The notes beneath the pieces were generated by a model. That model was not told the DNA's origin. It saw nothing but the letters and a program-made list of their open reading frames with translations, and did no database searches. A stretch of 64,000 nucleotides of DNA from Blattamonas nauphoetae. Taxonomy: Eukaryota; Preaxostyla; Oxymonadida. The translations under genes and the position numbers were made by a program. Shown here piece after piece: positions 57,701 to 64,000 of this stretch. The stretch lies in contig JARBJD010000337.1 in the NCBI GenBank assembly GCA_033064195.1, positions 1 through 64,000 of the forward strand, given 5' to 3'. How positions within the stretch are numbered: the stretch's first letter is position 1; each line of letters opens with the position of its first letter.

Positions 57701-60700
57701 AATCGTGTACTCCAACGGAACAGTGGTCACACCTTTCGCTGTCGAGAGAATATCACCGTTTCTGGCTGTCCCATCTTCCTTCCAATCGTTCCTCTTGTTC
57801 GATGGAACTTGCAATCCAGTGTTCTACGCTGATCCGTCGACAATTCAGAGAGAGAAACCTCAAACACCGAAAACCGATGTTGGGACACACAACATCAGAG
57901 CAGTTGCATTGACACAACTGTGCGAGATGTGGAAAGAGAAGAGCTGGGAGAGGGAGAAGTCGGTCCTCCAAGCGGAGACAGAGCGACTCAGCCAGATCCG
58001 ACAACGATCAACCAAAAAGAAGACGTGGACTACTTCAGATTCCGTCTCTCCGTTCTCAACTCTTTCTGAGCCAGTGAATGCTCAATCGAGCGAGAAATGG
58101 ATTTCTGAAAGAGAGAGCGTTCGCGCACAAGAAAAGAAGGAGTTGACACAGAAATTCAAACAGGAATCGAAGAATTCATCGCCAGAAGAGACACCAAAGC
58201 CGTTTGAACTGCCAAAAGATGAAGAATCGGAACAGATCATTTCTGTTCTTCGTTCCACCCTCAAACTTGCTCAGAAATCTCAGAAATCCCGCAATGTCCT
58301 TCTCACACCACGCAAGCCAATCGTCAGCCAAGAAGAGTCGAAAAACGAGATCAGCCAGCGCTACGAGATGGTTGAGAGGAAGCCAATCAAATCCCTTGTC
58401 TTCGATTCCCAGTCTTCTCCTCACCACGAGCCGCACGAAGAAGAGATTGCAGAGTTCTCACTGTTCGTGTTGGAGCCAGTGATTGCCGCAAATGCGACGA
58501 GCCAGGAAACAGACGAAGCCGCTCAGCTGGATCTCCTTCACACAGACTTTGTCAGAGTGATGGAGACACTGGACGAGAAGGAGACAACTTTCGACCCAAT
58601 CGTCGTTATGACAGACAACATCACAATCGATTCTTTGACTCTCAACGTCCCCGGCGCGAAGGACAGCAAGCATTCGTCGAAATTGAATGAGTTGATCGGG
58701 CATATGTTGGAGTCTGTTGTGAGAGGAGTTGATTCGATGCTCCCAGCCATCAATCGAATAATCCTTGACAAGAAGACGAAGGAAGAACCAAGCGACGAGC
58801 TCATGACGCCAGTTACGATCCACCTCAACAACACCAGTCTCAACGTGATTGAGGATGGGCAGACATTCGAAGAGCGGATAGAGGAGCACGCTGAAGCGAT
58901 GTTCGACGAACTATCGACACTCCACGGAACGGGCGACCTTCCATTTGATTCTGACTCTTTTGAGAAGAAGATTCTGCGAGTGAAGGAAGTAGAGAATGAG
59001 AAACACCATGTTCTGATGTCGTTCACACTCCAGACTATCCTCCTTCACGTAACAGAAGAGCGAGAGAACGACAAGTCGTCACTCAGGATTCTGTTCGATG
59101 TCACTCGTGGAGAGGGAACAATATCCTCTTTCACGACCCATCCTCTCCTCTCCTTCAAAAAGGCTGCTCTCGCTCTCACTTTCGTCCCACTCCCTCACCA
59201 GGACGAACATCTCAACACAAAAACAGATTCTTTCGAAGACGCGCCAAGCAATGCACTCACCCCGTTCAACGTGCCAGATGTGTCTGATCCTCCACAGCCC
59301 ATCTCAGAAGCCGCTGCGTTTGAACTGACATCTCTCTCGATCACCATCGAACGACCAACCATCACAATCACTGACCACCAACGCTCACTCATCGACGCCA
59401 TCCTGTTCACAATTCCACACCCCACTGACACCTTCACAAGACACCAGTCCCCTCTTCATTCTCTCACATCGGTGATTCCTTTCTCTTCATTATTCGAAAG
59501 GACGAGGTTGTCTTCTTCGTTCCGTGGAGCAGCGTGTGTGCATCATGTGACACTCTCTTTGGCTGTCCCTGATTCGATCAGGAAATCGATGGAGTATGCA
59601 AGGAACATGCTTGACAAGCCGAGTGAATCAAACTTCGTTCAGTCTGTCCTCTTCTCACTGGAGAGAGTCGCAGCGGTTGTTTCGCCGTCACATTGTGTTC
59701 TCTCTCTCACCAACGGAAGCGTCGTTCTTCCATCGGCGGTTACGAGAAAAGGATTTGTCTGTTCCCATCTCTCGTCTGTCCTCGTTCCAAACTGCATTGT
59801 CACTGGCTCGTTCGATGAGCGCAACTTCATGTTCAACCTCGAACCATCCTCGTCCTCTGCCCCGTCTCTCATCTTCGAGCTCTCTGCCACCGACACGGCG
59901 CTTATTTTGGAGACCCTTCTTCACCATCTGACTGATGGATGCTCAACCTTCAACATCATCAGGAGATTCTCTCTTCGAACTCCAATTGTAGTCAACGTCA
60001 ACACATCCAAAATCGTCGGAGCGATGGTGTCGTCGTCGGCTCTTCTCACGGGCACTGTGTTTGACAGAATCGTCGAGACACTTCCGATTGTGACAGGATC
60101 TGAAGAATATCCTTCAGAGAACCTGAACCCATTCCGAGTTGTGCTCTCACTCGCCTCGTTCAACGCCTCTCACACCTTCACACAGATCAACGACAATTCA
60201 TTCGACAACACTGCTTTCTACATCAAGTCCCCAAAACTCAAGCTCTTCAATGCGACTGCCACTGTGTCCAAAAACACTCTCGACCACTCGTTGTCTCACA
60301 CCATCGCAGACGCCGTGCCAACCACAGCGTTCAAATCTGGTGTCGCGAAACCATCGCTGATGTTCCTTCATTCCGACGGAACGCGACAGAAGAATGTGTT
60401 GTTCTCCAAACAACCCAAAGTCACAAACGCAAAGAAACAGAAGATTGGAATCGAATTCGTGTCTTCCGCAATGACAACAGCGGAACAAGAAGCGGAGAGT
60501 GGGAATTTCAACATTGTCGACATCCCAACCTGGACGACGCGCCAGTCATCTCCATCAACAGGAAAGACATCTGACCAGATGTCGATGAGTGAGGTTCTCC
60601 ACAGTCTTGTCCCGCACTGGGAACCGTTCGTGGAATGGGCAAGCGAGCAGATCCAACTCGCTCGTCCAGCGACGTCCTCATCAGACAGCCCCGATCGAAG

Positions 60701-63700
60701 ACACGCGACCCCATCTGAACTCACTGTCGATCGTCTTCATCTGACAATCACGCCATTCTCTCTGCAGTGTGCGTCGGATCTCATCTCGACGTTTGACATT
60801 CTCCTCCACATTGGGAAACAGACGACAGTTCAGATTCTGAGGGATCCAATGGATGTGGACAGAGTGAACATGATGAACAGCCTACGAAACACTCCGACAC
60901 TCACTTGCAAAGTGACTGCAGCTCAAATCGATCTTCTGATGGATGAAACTGCTGAATCAGCAATTGTTTTGGCATCGTCTCGCTCTTTGTTTGAACTGTC
61001 ATCACTCACAACCCTTCAGACCAGCCACAACGACGATCACGTCCCAGTCGAGATTGGAAAACGAGTGAAGTGTGTGGTCGAACCTGGTTTCTCGATCATC
61101 TCGCTTGGACGAGAACAAGTTGAATCAACTCCAGTCGAACAGATCATCGCCACTGTGTCTTCGAACATTGCCGTCTCAGTCGTCAAGTTCAACGCGACAC
61201 TGATCCCGCAATCGCAACCAGTGACGTCTGTTCAATGCCTCATCTCGGCTGTGAATGTCACTCAACCGAATCTGACATCTCTTCACGTTCTGACACAGTG
61301 CACATCAACACTCATCTCCGTTGTCTCTTCCCTTCCTTCCACTGCAGCACGATTGTCACTCTTGTTCACCCTTCCCCTCTCTCACCGAACCATCGTCTCA
61401 ATCGCCAACAACTTCCTGACACGCGTTCTGTCTGATTATCCTGTGAACGACATCGTCCTCGCTTGCCAGAATCTTCGCGAAGATCAATGCACTGGATCCT
61501 CACTCAGCGCGACACTGTCATTCTTCGTGCGGACCATGAACCTTCTCTCGATGCGGGAGAGCGATCTGATTGATGGAATTGTGACGCAAACGAAAGAGAC
61601 AGTCAGAACATTCAACACGCTCATCAACTCTGAAGACCAAGTTGCTGATGAGAATTTGGATCTTGTCGAGTCTGCCGCTCAGTATGGAACGACCATGGCC
61701 AACTCTGTCTTGTTCCATCGAACTCTCCAGGCCTTTGTGACCGTGCTCTCATCCACAAACAACTCGGAAATGTCCCATTCATCCAAACAGAAACAAGAAC
61801 CGTCGACACTCCTCCCATCCTTCCTCAACATCTCACGAAAGTCGTTCTTCGAGATGATCTCCTCCAACCACTACAACACGTTCCTCTCCGTCCTCAAAGG
61901 GCACGGGTATGTTGTCGAGCCTCTTGCGTCCACCCAGATCAGAGAGAAATTCACGCTGGACGTCGGAATCCGCGTTCCCAAGCCAGTCCGACCAGCTGTT
62001 CCTGAAGTCATCGACGAAGAGAAAAGAGCAAAGCAGGAGAAGCGAAGACAGTTCATCAGGGATTGCCGAGCGAAGGGACTGAACCCGACTGAAGAGAGAA
62101 GGCGACTTCGCGAGGAGCGGAAACAAGTTAGGAAGATGGAGAGGCAGATGGTCAGAAGGCAGAGAATTGCTGATGCTAAGAAAAGGAAGGCAGAATACAA
62201 TCGGAAGCTAGAGACGATCGACCTCGAGCTCGAAATTGCTGATACTGACGAAGAGCGAGTCAGGCTCCAAGCGGAGAAAGAGAAACTGATTACCGACTTC
62301 GCAAAACAAGAATCACAATCGAAACAAGAAAAGGAAATGGAGAACGAGAAGCGGAAGCAGAAACGTCTTCTCAGAATGCAACACAAACAACGATCAGACC
62401 AGAATCGAACACCAAACCCCGACCTTACCGACATGTCGTCAGCACCCAACACACCTCCACCAACAGACACTTCCCAGCCAGCCCTTCTCAACCCACGCGC
62501 TGTGAAGCAGACAAAGGCGAGGGAGGGTGTGATTATCCCAACATCGACACCAGCGCTGTTTGAGGACCAGAAACGACCGTTCGAGACAGCCAGTCTTCTC
62601 CCGTCGTCGTTGGTCTTCTCGTCCAGCAATATTCTCCCCCTCGTTGACGCTGAAGCGGCACAGGAAGACAAATCAAACTGGAGGGCGTCCTTCTTCTCCA
62701 AGTTCAGAGGCTACGTCAGCGCAAACAGCACTGCACAGCTCGACGCCATCGTGGAGTATCTTGGATCGGTGCTGTGTGAAGAGGTGACCGCTCCGAGTGT
62801 TGTCTTCACAGCCACAGTTGGGCAGATTGTCATCCTCCCATCCAGTGAACACACATCGGATGATGTCTTCACTTTCTCTGCTCGTCTGACCGGATTGTCA
62901 GTCAGTGTTGCTCCAACCGCGGAAGGATCTGTCATCGCCAATGTGAACATGATCGGACTTGATGTGAGAGAGTCTCAATCGAACTCAACCAATCCCATCG
63001 GTCGCATATCGCAGATCAAACACAAGGAACCAGAAATCGATGAGGACTCATCAAGCGAAGGAGTGAGTGACGAATCGAACTCGGAGAGGGAGGATGCTGG
63101 CCCAGAGAGACTGAAAAGGCATGTTCTGTCAGAGTTTGATATTGTCGGTGCTTCGTGTTCCTTCACGTCGCTCGAAACACTCGTCGAGAACAATATTGCC
63201 ACGTCTCCAAACTCTCCTTTCCTCCTCACCCACCTTCTCTTCTCGTTCAAGGCTGTCCCATCTGCTTCTGAACGCTGCGTCGATGCAGCAACCACACTCG
63301 CTTGTGTCAATCAACGACTTCTCCGAAAAACAGGATTCACGACTGACAACGACGATTACACGGCTAATGCGTTGGGTCTGTCGTTCGTCACATCGCCTCA
63401 GACTAAACTCCAGATCCTTGATCTGAGTTTGAGGAACACTCGGTTTGAATTGACTGAGGACTTTGCACAACAGCTGAGCGATGTCCTGACGAGTGTCCTC
63501 GTGCAGCCACTCGAGTCGCAGAGGGAGGAGTTGGTTGAAGAGTACAACCAACAAATGGATGAATACAAACTGAAGCGACAGGACAAGATGCGAGACCTAC
63601 TGGATTCTCGAATCAATGAAATCGAGACACTTGGTGAGCAAGCTGTCCAGACTGAATTGGCGTCCAAACACACAGGGTCCATCATGTACGTCTCAGCTCC

Positions 63701-64000
63701 TCCTTCAACGACCGATCTCATCCAATTCTATGCAAAGTTGGCACGGCAGGAACGAGGAAAACAGCATCAGGCCGACACTGCCGCTCTCCAAGTCAAATCG
63801 GAGCAGCACAGTCAGTTTGTGTCTGATTCGATCGTCGAGTTCGATCAGGACGAGTTTGCGTATCTTCTGCTGGAATACGGTGTGAGTGTGGATCAACGTC
63901 ACGCGAACTGTTTTGTTGTCTCACCGCAGGCCGATCATCAGAAAGCACTCGAAGTGATGTTCAGACACGCTCGAGCCGCCCACCTTCCGCTCGACGAGGA
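54727..64000 (+). CDS. Giant membrane-anchored beta-rich protein, candidate bridge-like lipid transfer protein; 3' end outside window
   Basis: Exon 1 is 54727-54842, intron 54843-54885 (43 nt), exon 2 54886-55000, intron 55001-55070 (70 nt), and exon 3 runs from 55071 to the window edge without a stop. Both joins keep frame, giving at least 3050 codons. Residues about 10-32 are a transmembrane helix (MSFFLILFLLFLLSLLGLSL), followed by RDHFPSLQISGDLSSSRTIA and NLSIKHS|VTLPFCSNGVTF. Nearly everything after is alternating polar/hydrophobic beta-type sequence in short repeats, with a K/E/R-rich helical insert at about 62010-62400 and acidic patches near 63060. A single N-terminal anchor followed by thousands of beta-rich residues is the plan of BLTP1/Csf1- and BLTP2/Hobbit-type proteins, which carry lipids between membranes. 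No family signature was confirmed, so the role is inferred. The start may be Met1 or Met11 (54757). Confidence 0.6.

Overview
The window is eukaryotic nuclear DNA, most likely from a free-living or gut protist. The best guess is an oxymonad of the Blattamonas/Monocercomonoides kind. The reasons are: two intronless secreted or membrane proteins of the polymorphic-outer-membrane/pectin-lyase-like type; very short GT-AG introns (25 to 94 nt in the genes whose joins I could work out); a standard stop-codon set in the well-preserved genes; a TmcB/TmcC-like helical membrane protein of the sort common in metamonads; and many small DNA transposons. The species is an inference. No bacterial features (operons, Shine-Dalgarno sites) are visible, and I saw no retroviral, LTR or Polinton-type element.

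Layout. 1-2035 (-) is a surface protein running off the left edge, followed by an SH3 + three-RRM protein (2223-3626 -). 4.7-8.6 kb (+) holds exon-like pieces with a recurring C-x6-C-x3-C motif, a small minisatellite and hAT-like end motifs. 8.7-10.4 kb has one copy of a dispersed repeat and two small two-exon genes (9122-9911 and 9990-10371). 11-13 kb (+) is coding-like DNA broken over several frames. 13.7-15.7 kb (-) is a transposase-like gene, and 15.84-16.72 kb a non-autonomous element. 18.67-21.3 kb (-) is a second broken or intron-rich gene. 22.4-25.3 kb is a degraded TmcB-like gene lying between long inverted repeats. 25.3-29.3 kb and 35.3-36.7 kb contain repeats, tRNA-like modules and remnants of surface-protein genes. 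31-33 kb is more broken coding-like DNA. 33.0-34.7 kb (+) is a dual-specificity-phosphatase-like gene whose catalytic Cys is Ser.

38.8-44.0 kb is the clearest piece of genome history. A coiled-coil + SPRY-like gene was split by an element with an 8-bp target duplication and by a Tc1/mariner-type element, and the Tc1-type element was itself hit by a TA-flanked foldback element. The gene can be read straight across both insertion points. 44.2-46.2 kb is an intact surface protein whose start codon lies in a ~160-bp-arm palindrome.

The right third is ordinary, well-kept cellular sequence: an SMC4-like condensin ATPase (46554-50702 -) with five short introns, a large disordered protein of unknown function (51077 to about 54340 -), and a head-to-head giant gene (54727 to beyond 64000 +). 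The giant gene has an N-terminal membrane anchor and more than 3000 codons of beta-rich sequence; it is a candidate bridge-like lipid-transfer protein. The long clean frames of these genes show that the sequence is not simply full of indel errors, so the broken genes on the left are probably genuinely decayed or intron-rich.
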